The notes under the pieces are model-generated. The model made no database searches, had not been told where the DNA came from, and saw only the letters and a list, made by a program, of their open reading frames with translations. A program made the position numbers and the translations under genes. From Sarcocystis neurona (Eukaryota; Apicomplexa; Conoidasida; Eucoccidiorida; Sarcocystidae), in the NCBI GenBank assembly GCA_000727475.1, contig KL647330.1, positions 118,760-182,759 on the forward strand: 64,000 nucleotides of DNA. Reading direction: 5' to 3'. Of this stretch, positions 12,421-23,772 are shown piece by piece. Every line of letters begins with the position of its first letter. The stretch's first letter is position 1.

Positions 12421-12938
12421 AGGAGCAGCTGCTGCGCAAGCGGCCACGCGAAGAGCAGCGCAGCGCATGCGCGCCGCCAGAGCCAACAGCAAATGCAGCA
12501 GCGCAGCGGCACGAGGAACCGTTGCAGCAGCGTCAACTTTCAGCAGCAACCCGCAGCTTCGAACCGGCAGTTGAAAGCTGAACGAGAAGCATTTCAGCTA
12601 CAAATATAGGCAGCGTCAACAGCCGCAGCAGTAGGAGCAGGCACTGAAGCAGGACAACCCTACCGCAACAGAGCTACGAGCAGAAGCAACAGCAGCAGCA
12701 GCCATCCCTGCTGCCTTCTTCTTCTTCTCATAGCAGCAGCAGCCGTCACCTTCTTCTTTTCTTCCTCGCAGAAGCAGCAGTGACACCCTCCTCGCAGCAG
12801 AAGCAGCAACCCTCTGTTTTATCAACCGCGCGAGCCAGCAGCAGAAGCGACAGGTAGTCTCAGCCTGGCATCTGAAGCAGCCGCAGCAGCAGCTTGAGGC
12901 AGCGGCCAGCGATGTATCGGGTGTAGAAACGTCCTGGC

Positions 12939-15900
12939 ATGGGGACAGCTCTTTGCCTTTGTTGTCTTCCTTTCCTATATTATATGTCTCTCTCTGTCGC
13001 CTGGGTTTCCCTGCTGCTCTTCGTCTTCGTCCGTCGCGAGACCTCTTTAAAGCGGGCCCTTCTTCCTGTCTCTGTGTTTGCTCCTCGTCTTTTTATGTCT
13101 TCGTCGCCTTCCACTTCTTGTAAGGCGTCTTCCCTTCGGCCGCCTCTGCTTCTTCCCTTCTTCCGGTCTTCGAGTATTTGTCTTTCCTGGTGCAGCCTCC
13201 TGCTGCGGCCGGGTCTTCTCCTCCTGCAGCTGCGTCTTCTCTCTCGCACTTGCAGCAACTCTCTTCATCCCCTGCGCTGCTGCTTCCCCCGCTATTTTCT
13301 CCCTTCTCTGTTTCTCCTCTCACTTTCGCTCCTTCGTCTTCACCGTCAACTTCTCCTGTTCCTCCGCTTTCCTCTTCTTCTGCTTCTGTTCATTCGTCTT
13401 TCTGATTTCCTTCCGTTCTGGCCTTGGAGCGGTGGAGGCACTTCAAGGTCGTCCACTCGTTTGGGGAGAACCTGGCTGCTGCTTTTCGGCTTCTTCTTTG
13501 TTTCCGTCCCTTCGCTGCGGCCCCTTCCGCAGGCGAGTTGTGCGGTGTACGTACTCCGCGAGAGACTCTGTCCCGGAGGTGAGGCGTGCGCAGCGTTTTC
13601 TTCCCCTTCTTCTGCGCCAACCCGGAGACTTTTTCTGACCTCTGTTCCTTCTTTGAAAAGCGCACTTTCTTCCTTCGCTTGCTGCTCTACTCCTTCTCCG
13701 TTTTCTGGCGCCTGTGTTCCCCTTTCTGAGCTCCGTTCTGGTGTCCGTACACCCCGTGACCGAGTTGGGAGAACTCGTCGCTTCCGCCGTGTCCTTCCTC
13801 CTTCGCCGGTTTCTCCCGCCACCTCCACGTCTCCCTCTTCTCCTTCTCTGGCACATTGTCACTCTCCTTTCTCTTCCTTTTCTCCTCCTGCTTCTTACCT
13901 GCGTTGTTCGTCCTCTTCTTCATTTTCCTCCTCGTCACTGCAGCAGCAGAAGCATTGTCTTTCCCCGCCTCCTGCGGCTTCTACGCCTCTGCGTCGGAAA
14001 ATTTTCTCCCTGGCACGTAGGGGCCCAAAGTACTGCGTAGTTTCAAGCAACGCAGCAGCCAGCCAAAGGAGCAGAGGGACAGGTTCCTCCTGCTGCTGCT
14101 ACTTCTCAGGCAGGACGGCAAACGTTCGACGTCGAAAGAAGAATAAGAAGCAGCCGCAGCAGACACGAGCAACAGCAGCAGCAGAAGGCTTTGCTGAAGG
14201 ACGGGCGACGCCAAGCAGCGTCCCCTCCACCTGTAGCAGCAGCAGCAGCAGCAATGCTTGCAGCCGTCGTCACTTCCGCCGAAGCAGCAGCTGCAGCAGC
14301 ACCCGGCCCAGCAGAAGCAACAGCAGCAGCCCCCCATGTGCCAGCTGCAGGTATACTGACAGCACCCAGGACAGCGACGGCAGTGTCTGCAGCACGAGAG
14401 GCACTTACGGCAAGGGCACCAGCGGTAAAGAAGCGAGGGCGGCAAGCAGGAACAACAGCAAAAGGTTCGTTGACTGCGGGTCCGGGCTCAGCACACTGCT
14501 GCAGCAGCCACGATTTTCAACAAGCAGCAGCTTTGCTTTTTCGTTTTGCTGTCTTAGAGATGATTTGCTCTCTCACTCCTCCCTTCGGTGCAATTCTGTT
14601 GCAGCGTTTCACCTGACGCAGCAGAAGCAGCAGCAGCAGCTAACGTTTTTGCAGCCATACAACACGAACACTGCCGTCTCGGTTGTTTCTGCTGCTGCTC
14701 CTGCTGCAGCAACGCGGAAACGAGAGACCTGCTGCCAAGCCGCGGCTGCAGCTGCCGAAGGTCGAGATGACGCTACTACGTGTGGAGGACGAAGTGCAGC
14801 AGCAGCATCCCGTCTTCGCTTGACGATTTCTCCTGCTGTTCGAAATAGCTGGAAGGCAAGACTTACTGCTGCAAGGAGACTGAACTGCAGCACGGCTGCA
14901 ACGAGGACTGCTTCTTCACAGGGTCCTGGTGCTCCTGCTACTGCTTCTTTACTCATTGCTGCTTCTACTTCTGCTTTTGCTGCTGCTCCAGGCCCTGCTG
15001 CTCCCGGCGCTGCTGCTGCCGGTGCTGTTGCTTCCCCTTCTCCGTACTCACGACGTGTCGCTGCTGGTGCTCCAGTCGCTCTGGTTCCCGGCGCCCCTGC
15101 TGCAGCTGATCTACACGGCGAGAAAAAAGACAAGTGTGCGGTTGCGGCTGCTGCTGGCGGTTCTCTGCATTCTGCTGCTGAGGCTGCTGCTGGTGCTGAG
15201 GCCGCTGCTGCTGCTGAGGCCGCTGCTGCCGGCAACTCCGGGTCACTCCTTGCGATTCTTGGCTGCCACAAAGCGACTTCTTATTCAGCTGCTGGCGCTC
15301 CTGCTTCTTCAAGAACTGCTGCTCTTGCTGCTGGCGATCCCACCCCTGGAGCTCCGTCCGCTGCTGCTTCTGCTTTTGCTAGGTGTGCTGGAGCTGCTGC
15401 TGACGCTGAGTCTTCGACGGGGAATTCTTCGAGTGACGCAGCTTCTGCTCTTCTTTGTCTTCCTCCTTTTGCTGTGACTCGCCATATAGACCCTCCCCAC
15501 AAATGGCTGCTGCTGCTGCATGCGCGCAGCAGCACAGGCAGCCGCCTCTTCCTGTCCTGGAGCAACCGGACTGCTGACCAGCGTCCTCAGTCCCGGGTCC
15601 TTCCCCCCTGCAGCCACAGCTGCAACGGCAGCTGCAGCAGTAAAAGCAGCAGCAGCACCACCTACCACAACAGTTGCAGCAACAACAGCAGCAGTGCCTC
15701 GCGCACCAACAGCAGAAGCGGCCACCTGCACGGCAGCACGACGGGCGCAGAGAGCCACACCGGTGGCCAGAGCAGCGCGAGCCGCAGCAGCAGCCATTTT
15801 GCCACCTGCAGCAAGAGCAGCAGCGCGAGCAGCAGCGAGGATCGAGGACGTGGTAGCAGACTCCCTGAGAACGGCAACAACTGCAGCGGGAGCGGCAACA

Positions 15901-16805
15901 GCCACAGCAGAACCGAAGAGAACAGCAGGACCGAGGAGGACTGCAACAGCAGCAATAAGAGTAGAAATCGCAAGACCATCAGGAGTGCCGACGGCAGCTG
16001 CGGCAGCAGCAAGGCCGGCAGCAGCATTGGTGGGGGCAGCAGCGGATGCAACGATGAGGACGGCGCGGGCAGCAGCCGCGGTGGTAGTAGCAGTAGTAGC
16101 AGCAGGAACCTTACGAAAAAAAGCAGTGGCTACGCAGACAGCAGCATCAGGGCCGACAGAATAGCCAGCAGCAGGGAGCGGGAAGACGCTGGCAGCAGCT
16201 GTGATCCTCCTCTGAGCAACAGCAGCAGCAACTGCAGCAGTAAGGAAAGGAGCAGCAGCGCCGGCACTGCTGCACAGACTGGTCAATACGTTGCCACAGC
16301 TAAAGACGTAGAAGCGCCGTATCCCTCTTTCCTTGTCCCCTCGCCCTACCCTCCGCCTCCTGCGTCTTCCTTTTCTTCGCCTGGGAGCGCTGCTGCGGGC
16401 TGCGGAGACGGGAGCGGCAGCAGCAGCAGAAGCACAGAGAAACACAAGAGAGCAAGGAGAAGAAGAAAGAAGGCCACTGCGGGGGGGGTGGGGACGCCTG
16501 AAGCAGCGGAGGATGGACAAAAAGAAGCAGACGAAACAGCAGCAACAGCAGCAGTAGCAGCGGAGCGTTGCAGAGCAGCCGCTGCAGCACAAAATATTGT
16601 CGAGCGGAACGTGCTGGGGATGTCTGCAGCGGAGTATGAGGCCCGAGCCGAGGAAGAAAGGGAAGAAATACAACAACGATGGAAGGCACGACTTGCCGTT
16701 GAAGAAGCAAGGCTACATGACCACATCGCGGCAGAAAGAGAAGAACAGCTGCAGCACATGCGTACTCTTCCTTCTCCACCATGTACGTTACCTTTATATA
16801 TGTAA
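12939..16805 (+). CDS. Long repeat-rich reading frame of uncertain status, coiled-coil-like C terminus
   Basis: Begins at an ATG (12939) with a hydrophobic, signal-like first 30 residues and stays open for 1288 codons. Residues 30-310 come from pyrimidine-rich DNA. Then come Ala runs from GCT codons (about 661-848), Ser runs from AGC codons (about 888-1108), and a charged section (about 1165-1285) containing RARRRRKKA and an Ala/Glu/Arg-rich helix with the segment NIVERNVLGMSAAEYEARAE. Only this last section looks clearly protein-like. The frame ends just inside a TATA microsatellite, so the true exon probably ends near 16760 at a GT donor, with a continuation possibly at 16935-17037. CAG repeats lack stops in all six frames, so the length is weak evidence; the 5' two thirds may be intronic, untranslated, or partly antisense to another gene. 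No family recognised. Confidence 0.4.
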   Translation: MGTALCLCCLPFLYYMSLSVAWVSLLLFVFVRRETSLKRALLPVSVFAPRLFMSSSPSTSCKASSLRPPLLLPFFRSSSICLSWCSLLLRPGLLLLQLRLLSRTCSNSLHPLRCCFPRYFLPSLFLLSLSLLRLHRQLLLFLRFPLLLLLFIRLSDFLPFWPWSGGGTSRSSTRLGRTWLLLFGFFFVSVPSLRPLPQASCAVYVLRERLCPGGEACAAFSSPSSAPTRRLFLTSVPSLKSALSSFACCSTPSPFSGACVPLSELRSGVRTPRDRVGRTRRFRRVLPPSPVSPATSTSPSSPSLAHCHSPFSSFSPPASYLRCSSSSSFSSSSLQQQKHCLSPPPAASTPLRRKIFSLARRGPKYCVVSSNAAASQRSRGTGSSCCCYFSGRTANVRRRKKNKKQPQQTRATAAAEGFAEGRATPSSVPSTCSSSSSSNACSRRHFRRSSSCSSTRPSRSNSSSPPCASCRYTDSTQDSDGSVCSTRGTYGKGTSGKEARAASRNNSKRFVDCGSGLSTLLQQPRFSTSSSFAFSFCCLRDDLLSHSSLRCNSVAAFHLTQQKQQQQLTFLQPYNTNTAVSVVSAAAPAAATRKRETCCQAAAAAAEGRDDATTCGGRSAAAASRLRLTISPAVRNSWKARLTAARRLNCSTAATRTASSQGPGAPATASLLIAASTSAFAAAPGPAAPGAAAAGAVASPSPYSRRVAAGAPVALVPGAPAAADLHGEKKDKCAVAAAAGGSLHSAAEAAAGAEAAAAAEAAAAGNSGSLLAILGCHKATSYSAAGAPASSRTAALAAGDPTPGAPSAAASAFARCAGAAADAESSTGNSSSDAASALLCLPPFAVTRHIDPPHKWLLLLHARSSTGSRLFLSWSNRTADQRPQSRVLPPCSHSCNGSCSSKSSSSTTYHNSCSNNSSSASRTNSRSGHLHGSTTGAESHTGGQSSASRSSSHFATCSKSSSASSSEDRGRGSRLPENGNNCSGSGNSHSRTEENSRTEEDCNSSNKSRNRKTIRSADGSCGSSKAGSSIGGGSSGCNDEDGAGSSRGGSSSSSSRNLTKKSSGYADSSIRADRIASSREREDAGSSCDPPLSNSSSNCSSKERSSSAGTAAQTGQYVATAKDVEAPYPSFLVPSPYPPPPASSFSSPGSAAAGCGDGSGSSSRSTEKHKRARRRRKKATAGGVGTPEAAEDGQKEADETAATAAVAAERCRAAAAAQNIVERNVLGMSAAEYEARAEEEREEIQQRWKARLAVEEARLHDHIAAEREEQLQHMRTLPSPPCTLPLYM

Positions 16806-17160
16806 ATATAGGTATATAAGTGTCTCTCTCTGTCCCTGTCTCTGTCTCTATATATGTAGATATATGTGTACAAAGTGTGTGTATATACATATACATATAT
16901 ATACGTATACATATATATACATATACATATGTGAGATGCCGGAGGAGGGACAGTTTGCCCAACGGAACGTGGGACAGGCAGAGGAGACGGCGGAGAAAGA
17001 AAGAGCAGCAGGGGGGCCCAGGCTTCCGAGATACTGAGAAGAGCAGCACCCGCGGCTATTCGTAACCGGTGGCACAGCCCTAGCAAGAACGTGCTCTACG
17101 GAGGTCCACATCTACGTATATATATATATATATATGTATACAGAGATATGCGGGCCTCTC
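16790..17160. repeat. TATA/TACA microsatellites around a candidate short exon
   Basis: TATATGTA-type repeats occupy about 16795-16930 and 17115-17150. Between them, 16935-17037 reads as a hydrophilic Glu/Arg-rich segment ending in TGA, a possible terminal exon of the preceding frame. The splice phase is not established. Confidence 0.4.
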
Positions 17161-17229
17161 ACAGTAAGCGTCACTGCAGTAGCAGCCGACAACTCCACAA
17201 GGGAAGCGGTGGTTGCCGCGATGCATGCA

Positions 17230-17570
17230 TAGATGAACACATCTCTCTATGTGGTGAAGATAGAAGAGAGCTCCAGAGAGAGGGCTCTGTGCAGAGCTGC
17301 CAAAGTGCGTCAGAAGCGACGTCTGTACGTCCGGCCGAAGAAGAAGAAGCAGCAGCGGCAGCAGCAAAGAAGCTGCTGCAGCAACAACGCAAGAACCAGC
17401 AGCAGCGGAAGCAGCAGCAGCATCGGAAGCAGCAGCACCAGCGGAAGCAGCAGCAGCAGTGGAAGGAGCAGCAGCGGTGGAAGGAGCAGCGGCAGCGGAA
17501 GCCGCAGCAGCAGGAAAGACAAGGGCGGCAGTGGGTGCGTGCTGCAGTAGCCACACGCCAACAGTGACTG
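17230..17570 (+). repeat. CAG/AGC-rich minisatellite, possibly coding
   Basis: About 220 bp (17330-17550) of GGAAGCAGCAGCAG-type units. One + frame beginning at an ATG (17233) gives a 105-residue Lys/Arg- then Ser-rich product; another gives a Gln-rich product; both end by 17567. The sequence does not say which, if either, is translated. Confidence 0.45.
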
Positions 17571-17579
17571 CGCGACGCG

Positions 17580-18560
17580 CGCGCGGTTGTTATCCCGACA
17601 CATATACAGCAGCAGCAGAGAGCCACGCACGGGTGCACCTCTCCTGCTGACGCTGCTGTTTCTTCTACGCGTTTTTAACAGCCACTGCCCGTCGAACCGG
17701 CCGTCGCCTACATCGCCCAACTGCGATCAGTCGAGCAACAGCCTCCACGTCCTCAGCCGGCAGCACTCGGGGCTGCGAGGGCCTCGTAGAAGAGCTGCCT
17801 GCTGTATGAGTGTTTTCTCGGTGGATGACAGCAGTGTAGGATCACAGCAGCAGCAGCAGGAGCACGTCAAGGACGCTCTTCCTGTTTGTCTCCACCGGCC
17901 GTCATCCCTGCTGGTCCTCCTCCCCCTGCTCCGTGGGCGGTGTGCTGAGTTACTGCTGGCGTTGTCTTGTCGATGCTGCTGCCGTCGTTTGCTGGTGGTC
18001 TGTTCCTGCTACGCGACTTAGGAAGATGCGCTGCCCTGTTTTGGCTGTCGCTGCCACTCTCGTGTTGCTGCTGGGGATTCTGCTGGATTCCTACTGCTAC
18101 AGCTGTCTTGCCACTATCCTTCTTTTGTACTCTGCGTATCCCGCCGCTGCTGTTGAAACGGTTGCTGCCGGTTCTGCCGCTTGTGTGTCCCTCAAGACTG
18201 ACGCTGCTGCCGCTCCTTCTCCTCATTCTCCACCCGGGTTCCTCGACGCTGCTGCTACTTTTGCTGCTGTGTTCCTCGAGGCTGCTGCCGCTGCGTCTGC
18301 TCGTCTGGCTGCTGCCACTGCTTGACCGGGTGCTCCTCCTGCTGCTTCTGCAAGGGTCGAGGGTTCTGCTGGCTAGTGGTGCTGCTGCTGCTGCATTACT
18401 TGGACGTGATGCTGGTGCTGTTCTGCTGTCGGGCTGCTTTTCCTGCTGCGCTGTTGACAGGGGCTTACGTGTTTCAGAAGCGGCAGCAGCCCCTGGGTCC
18501 TCCTCTTCGCTACGACTTTCGGGTTTACCAGCCGTACTTCCGAAAGCTCTGTGTTAGTCT
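17580..18560. other. CTG-rich block with an exon-like segment at its end
   Basis: Here the + strand carries CTG/GCT rather than CAG, so frames on both strands are open; a hydrophilic 119-residue frame lies on the minus strand (18226-17867). At 18461, after TTGACAG, the + strand reads a complex segment starting GAYVFQKRQQPLGPP and containing LRYDFRVYQPYFRKL, ending near a GTGTTAGT at about 18551. This looks like a short internal exon of an unidentified + strand gene. Confidence 0.3.
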
Positions 18561-18689
18561 CATTCTTCAGAACCCTATTTTCTCTTGCATGCGTTGCCCC
18601 CTCTTCCCCTCCCTTTCATGTCCGTCCATTCGCACCTCTTCAAATTTCTCCGTTTCTCTCTGTCTGTTTGGTCCATCAGTACGTGTGGA

Positions 18690-19610
18690 TACTTATCTAC
18701 CTTATAGGTATATATGTGAGTGGAATGTATGTAATGTGTATATATATATATAGATATATGAATATATATTTGCATCGACGTATGGACTGTCTCTGGCTCT
18801 ATAGTCACACATATCGATACATGTATATATTGGTGTATATGTACGTGTACGTACTGTCGCTTCTGTTCTATAGTGACGTTTGTGTGTATATATATAAATA
18901 TATGTAGAGATGTCTGTTATGCCGCTTCCTCTGTACTTACATATATATGTATATGCTGATGTATGTATAGATGTACGTACCGTATTTTCCCCTATATTTA
19001 CGTCTATGAATATAGACATATATATAGGTATGTATAGAGAGAAAAAGAGAAGGAGGGTGTTCTGTCGCCTTATCTCGCCACCCCTCTGTAGGAACGCATG
19101 CACAGGTGTATATGCATATATATGCATATACATATGTATAGATGTAGATATAGGCATACGTATAGATATATGTGAAGTAGCTTCCTCTATAATTACGTGT
19201 ATATATATGTATATTCATATATATACAGAGGTATGTACTGTGTCTTTGTTTATATATACGTATATAGATATAGAGAGAGAAACTTGTAGACGTTGTCGCT
19301 GTCTGTCGCCACACGTCTACGGGTTCGCTTGTCCAGGTATACATGCACATACATATATATGTGTAGCTTTCTCTGTAATCACATATATATATGTTATGAT
19401 ATATGAAAACAAGCTTGTACTGTGTCTTTGTATATGTTTACTTATATTGGTGTAAGCACACATATATCTCTATATATATCAAGTCGCTTCCTCTGGAGTC
19501 ACACGTCTATATATGTACTGATATATGAAAGCATGTGTACACTGTGTCTTTTGTATATGTTTGCGTCTATGAATGTGTCAACCCATACGTATACGTAAAG
19601 AGAGGTAGTT
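18690..19610. repeat. TA-rich degenerate tandem repeats
   Basis: The motif GCTT(C/T)CTCTG or a close variant followed by an AATCAC-like segment recurs at about 18928, 19182, 19370 and 19487, separated by TATATGTATA microsatellites and a TACTGTGTCTTTGT block. Units vary from about 115 to 250 bp. No coding signal. Confidence 0.6.
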
Positions 19611-19669
19611 GTACGTGTTCTCTCTTTCTGTGGCTACGGGTCGACGGGAAGAAGGCATGCACAGGTATA

Positions 19670-20660
19670 TGTGCAGACACTTCATTTGCAGCCACACAGA
19701 AACGCACAGGGAGAGACACAGACAGAGAGGGGCAGATACTTCTGCATACTTCTGCCCTATTGTTCTTCTGTGTGTGTGCGTTTGGTGGGCCAGAGAGAAG
19801 AGGCTGGGGGTAGTGAGGGTACCCACTTCTGCACACGAGCAGGCGGAGGTATATAGATAGATACATCCCCGTGGCCACAGACCGAAGAGGAGAAGGCGAA
19901 AGAGAAAAAGTAGATGGAAAGCGCTAGGGGAGGAGAGAAGTACTCGCTTGTGGACGCGTGGCTGTTTTCTCGTAGGGTACACACAAAGGGAGGGAGACGG
20001 AGAGACAGGGAGACACAGAGAAGGGAAAAGAGAGGCAAAGAGAGAGAGAAGGAGACAGAGAGAGACAGAGAGAGACGGAGATAGAGAGAGACAGAGAGAG
20101 ACGGAGGCAGAGAGGCAGAGGGGCGCAGACAGAGCGACGGAGACAGAGACAGAGAGACAGAGACAGAGAGACAGAGACAGAGGGGCGGAGACAGAGAGAC
20201 AGAAAGGGAGACAAAGGGAGACAGAGAGACAGAGAGAAGGGAAAAGAGGGACAAAGAGAAGGTAATAAAGGGAGGAAGACAAAGAGAGAGAGAGACAGGG
20301 GGACGGAGACAGAGAGAGACAGAGACGGAGACAGGGAGGGACGGAGACACACAGAGAGAGACGGAGACAGAGAGAAGTAAAGAGAGACAAAGGGAGAGTA
20401 ACAAAGAGGGAAAGACAAAGAGTGAGAGGAGACAGAGAGACGGGGAGACAGAGAGGGACACAGAGAGACGGAGACAGAAAGGCAAAAGGAGACAGAGACA
20501 GAGAGAGGGGAGAAGGGAGAGAAGGAGGGAGTAACAAGTAGACAGAGACACGGAGACAGAGACACGGAGACAAAGAGAGACAGAACAGAGACAGAGACAG
20601 GCGGAGACGGAGACAGGGAGAGGGACGGAATTAAAGAGAGCCACGGCCTTCTGGCAGTTC
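19670..20660 (+). repeat. Long strand-asymmetric purine tract (GAGACAGAGA family)
   Basis: From about 19980 to 20640 the + strand is almost entirely A/G with scattered single C, built from GAGACAGAGAG, GACGGAGACA and GGGAAAAGAG units. The complementary strand is CTCTGTCTC-rich and stays open for hundreds of codons in several frames as Ser/Leu/Pro/Cys-rich sequence. I regard that as simple repeat, not protein. Confidence 0.85.
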
Positions 20661-22985
20661 ATGCGACGTCGGTAGGGGCGTGGATGCACCTGTCTTGCGC
20701 TCTCTCTCTGTTTTTCATCAGAACGACTCACTGCGTATGTCTGTCTGACGAGGATCTGCATGTCTCGCTCCCTCCTTTTATCTGCCCTGGTGGTCTTCGC
20801 TAAAGAACTGCGCGTGTCTGTCTTGCTTTCTCTTTCTCTCAGAATGCCTCGAGAAATCAGCAAAGGCGTACATACGTATACAAGTATACATATATATACA
20901 TGTATTCGTACATATATGTATGTGTGTGTGTGTGTCTGTCTCTCTCTCTTTGTCCTCGATCCATGCTGGAACGCACAGTGGGTCGTCGCATATATCTTCT
21001 TTTCGCAAGAGAAGGACATGCAGATTTCTCTCTTTCTCTTCTCTCTATTGCATTCTGCATAGACAGAGAAGAAGTTCCTCACGTCGTCTCCCCACCACCA
21101 CCCCTCCCGCTGCCACTGCTGGTGACACTGCTGAAGAAGACATCCTGGCTTCTCCGCGTTTGCACGCGTCTGTACAGACGCGTTAATACATGCGTAAATA
21201 TTCATACGCATAGGTCTACAGCAGCAGTGTCGCACACAAACAGGTCCATATGTACAGGTGTGTGCACAAATTTACATATATATATATATCAAGCTCTACG
21301 AAAGCAGTCACTTTAAAATAGATACACACACACACACACACGTGCATGCGCATAGATGTACGTATACACATAGATAAATATGGATGTGGATCTTTTCTCA
21401 TATATGTGTATATACATGCCGGCGATAGGTATGTGCCCCTCTATACGTGCCAGCACGTCTCGACGTAAGTCTACACGAAAACAAATATATCCATATCTGC
21501 GTATATCCGTGTAGACATACAGAATTAAAACTACCTATATATGTATATGTGTATGTATGTATAGGCCCATATGTGTAGAGATAGATACACACACATATAG
21601 CCACTTTTGTATACAGCCAGGTAGATGTACGTACACGTGTCTATGTATAAACGCGTGTCATACATTCTTGCACGTCTATACACAAGCACGAATACATACA
21701 TATATATACATATAGACGTATCGAACACACGCGTATATGTGTGTGTAGGTGGAGACGGATTTGTAGTCTGCGGTTTCCCTTCACGTCTCGCTGTTCTCGA
21801 GGGCCGCATGCAAATTTTTTCGCCTGCAACATGTGAGTGTGTGCTGTTAGCGAGAGAGTAGCAGCGCGACCACCTCTACGGCTTTTCCCGCATTTCCCTC
21901 GAGAATTTCTGACCTTCTCCCTCCCTCTTGCTCCGTGCGATTTCCCCCCGCCTCTTCCTGGGGGCTCCCCTTTTTCTTTCTGTCTCTCTTGCCGGATGTA
22001 TACACACGTGTAGTCATCTGTGTATATATATTAAAACAGCCCGTTGTGTGTACACACATATACATATGTCTGTCTTCGTGTCTTCGCGTGTGCGTCTCTT
22101 ATACGCATCTGCACGCGTGTCTCCATCTCTCTCTCTCTCTATGAATGTATGTATAGACAATGGCACATACTCACATCCTGAAGTTGTTACACAGTAAGCC
22201 CCAGCTTCTTCTATGAATTTATTTCACGGGTCGGCGTGAAGAACTCGAAGAGAAATACACGTGGACGTCCAAACTTTTCCGTCGAGAAGAAGGCAGGCCT
22301 CACACATCCGCAGAGAAATCGTCGCGTCTCGTCTCCCATTTGTCTCTCTGAAGGTCGTCGCGTCAACACCGCTGTGTGTGCTGCCTCGTCTCGCACGGCG
22401 TCTCCGCCAAGCCGTCCCACCATTTGTCTGCATGCACGCATTTTCTTCGCTTCTTCGTTGCTTTCACTCGAGGCCTCGTTTGCGCTCTTCGCGCGACCCC
22501 TCCCTCGCTTCCCCCCACTAACGAACAGCCGTGTGACGTGATACAGAGAGAGAAAACTGCGCAGAAGGGGGGGGGGGGGGGGCCAAGGGCAGGCTCTTCG
22601 AGTGAGAGACGACGTCATATTAAAGACGTGCCCACACACACGTGCATGTCTTTTTTGCTGTGCGCGACGCTTCTGCAACAGGAAGAAGAGAAACGCAGTA
22701 CCCGCACGCGCATCGTTCCCCTCTCCGCCATTCAGGTGAAGTCATATCCGCACAACTTCTCTGCATCTGCAAGTCTTCCTATTCCTCCACGTCAACCTCT
22801 ACACATGCCTACATGTATTTTACACGTACACTTGTGTCAGTGTGTATATAGATATGTGGACGTGTAGATATATAATGACGACGCCGCACCATGTATCCAT
22901 CCATACATATATATATATATATGTGTAGGTAATTGGGTGGAAATATGTATATTGAGCGTCGGGGTATACAGGCACACGTGCACGT
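20661..22985. other. No gene recognised; microsatellites and a G16 run
   Basis: Contains (GT)n near 20920, (CA)n near 21325, TATA runs, and a run of 16 G at 22567-22582. Open frames are short or low-complexity. Nothing coding could be supported. Confidence 0.45.
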
Positions 22986-22988
22986 ATG

Positions 22989-23019
<31 letters not shown>

Positions 23020-23480
23020 ACAGATGTGTGTATTCTGTGCGTGTGTCTACGAAGGCATCTACATGTATATATATGTATATATGTATAGAATTATGTATTT
23101 ACGTACATGTATACATGTACACGTACAAACATAGGTATATATATATGTTGTGCATACCTCCATGAAGGAGTCTATTTGTATATATGTGTACATACATCTA
23201 TATATGTATATATAAAAATATATATTTGTGTACATGTATACATGTACATGTACTTATATATATATGTGTTGTGCGTACCTGTGTGAAGGCAGCTATATGT
23301 GTATATATGCATGTAAATATATAAATATGCATTCACGTGAACGTACGAAAACACACATGGATAATCTATACGTGTACATACATCCAATCTATACACATAC
23401 ATATACATTATATATACATCTGCGTACATGTATATATAATATATACATATGTACGCGTGTGTCTTTGATATGGGGACACA
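22986..23480. repeat. 113-127 bp degenerate tandem repeat, each unit with an 18 bp palindrome
   Basis: GAAGGCA/GAAGGAG-like blocks occur at about 23051, 23164 and 23284. The perfect palindrome GTACATGTATACATGTAC occurs at 23103-23120 and 23230-23247. TATATG microsatellites separate the blocks. Confidence 0.7.
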
Positions 23481-23735
23481 CTAGTGCCTACAAGGGAGAT
23501 GCCTTGTTTCTCTTTTCGTTCCTCTATGAAGACTTTTTCAACTTGTAGCTGGAGAGTCAAATACTCTGGCGAGACACACATGTACACATATTTGTACGTG
23601 TTGAAGTATATACAGAAACATAAGTGCATACATATGTATATGCGTGTGTGTGCGCGTGTGTAAATGCAGTCTCACGTGCTGCACTTGTAAACATACACCT
23701 GTATACATATACACACATATACACACGTGCAGAAG

Positions 23736-23772
<37 letters not shown>

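Noticed and set aside
11902..12609. 235-codon + strand frame
   Set aside because: There is no ATG at its head, it is driven by stop-free CAG repeats, and its roughly 87 bp repeat is not a multiple of three; kept only as a repeat.
19757..21235. 492-codon minus-strand frame rich in Ser, Leu, Pro and Cys
   Set aside because: It follows from the purine/pyrimidine tract, which lacks stops on the CT strand; no family resemblance.
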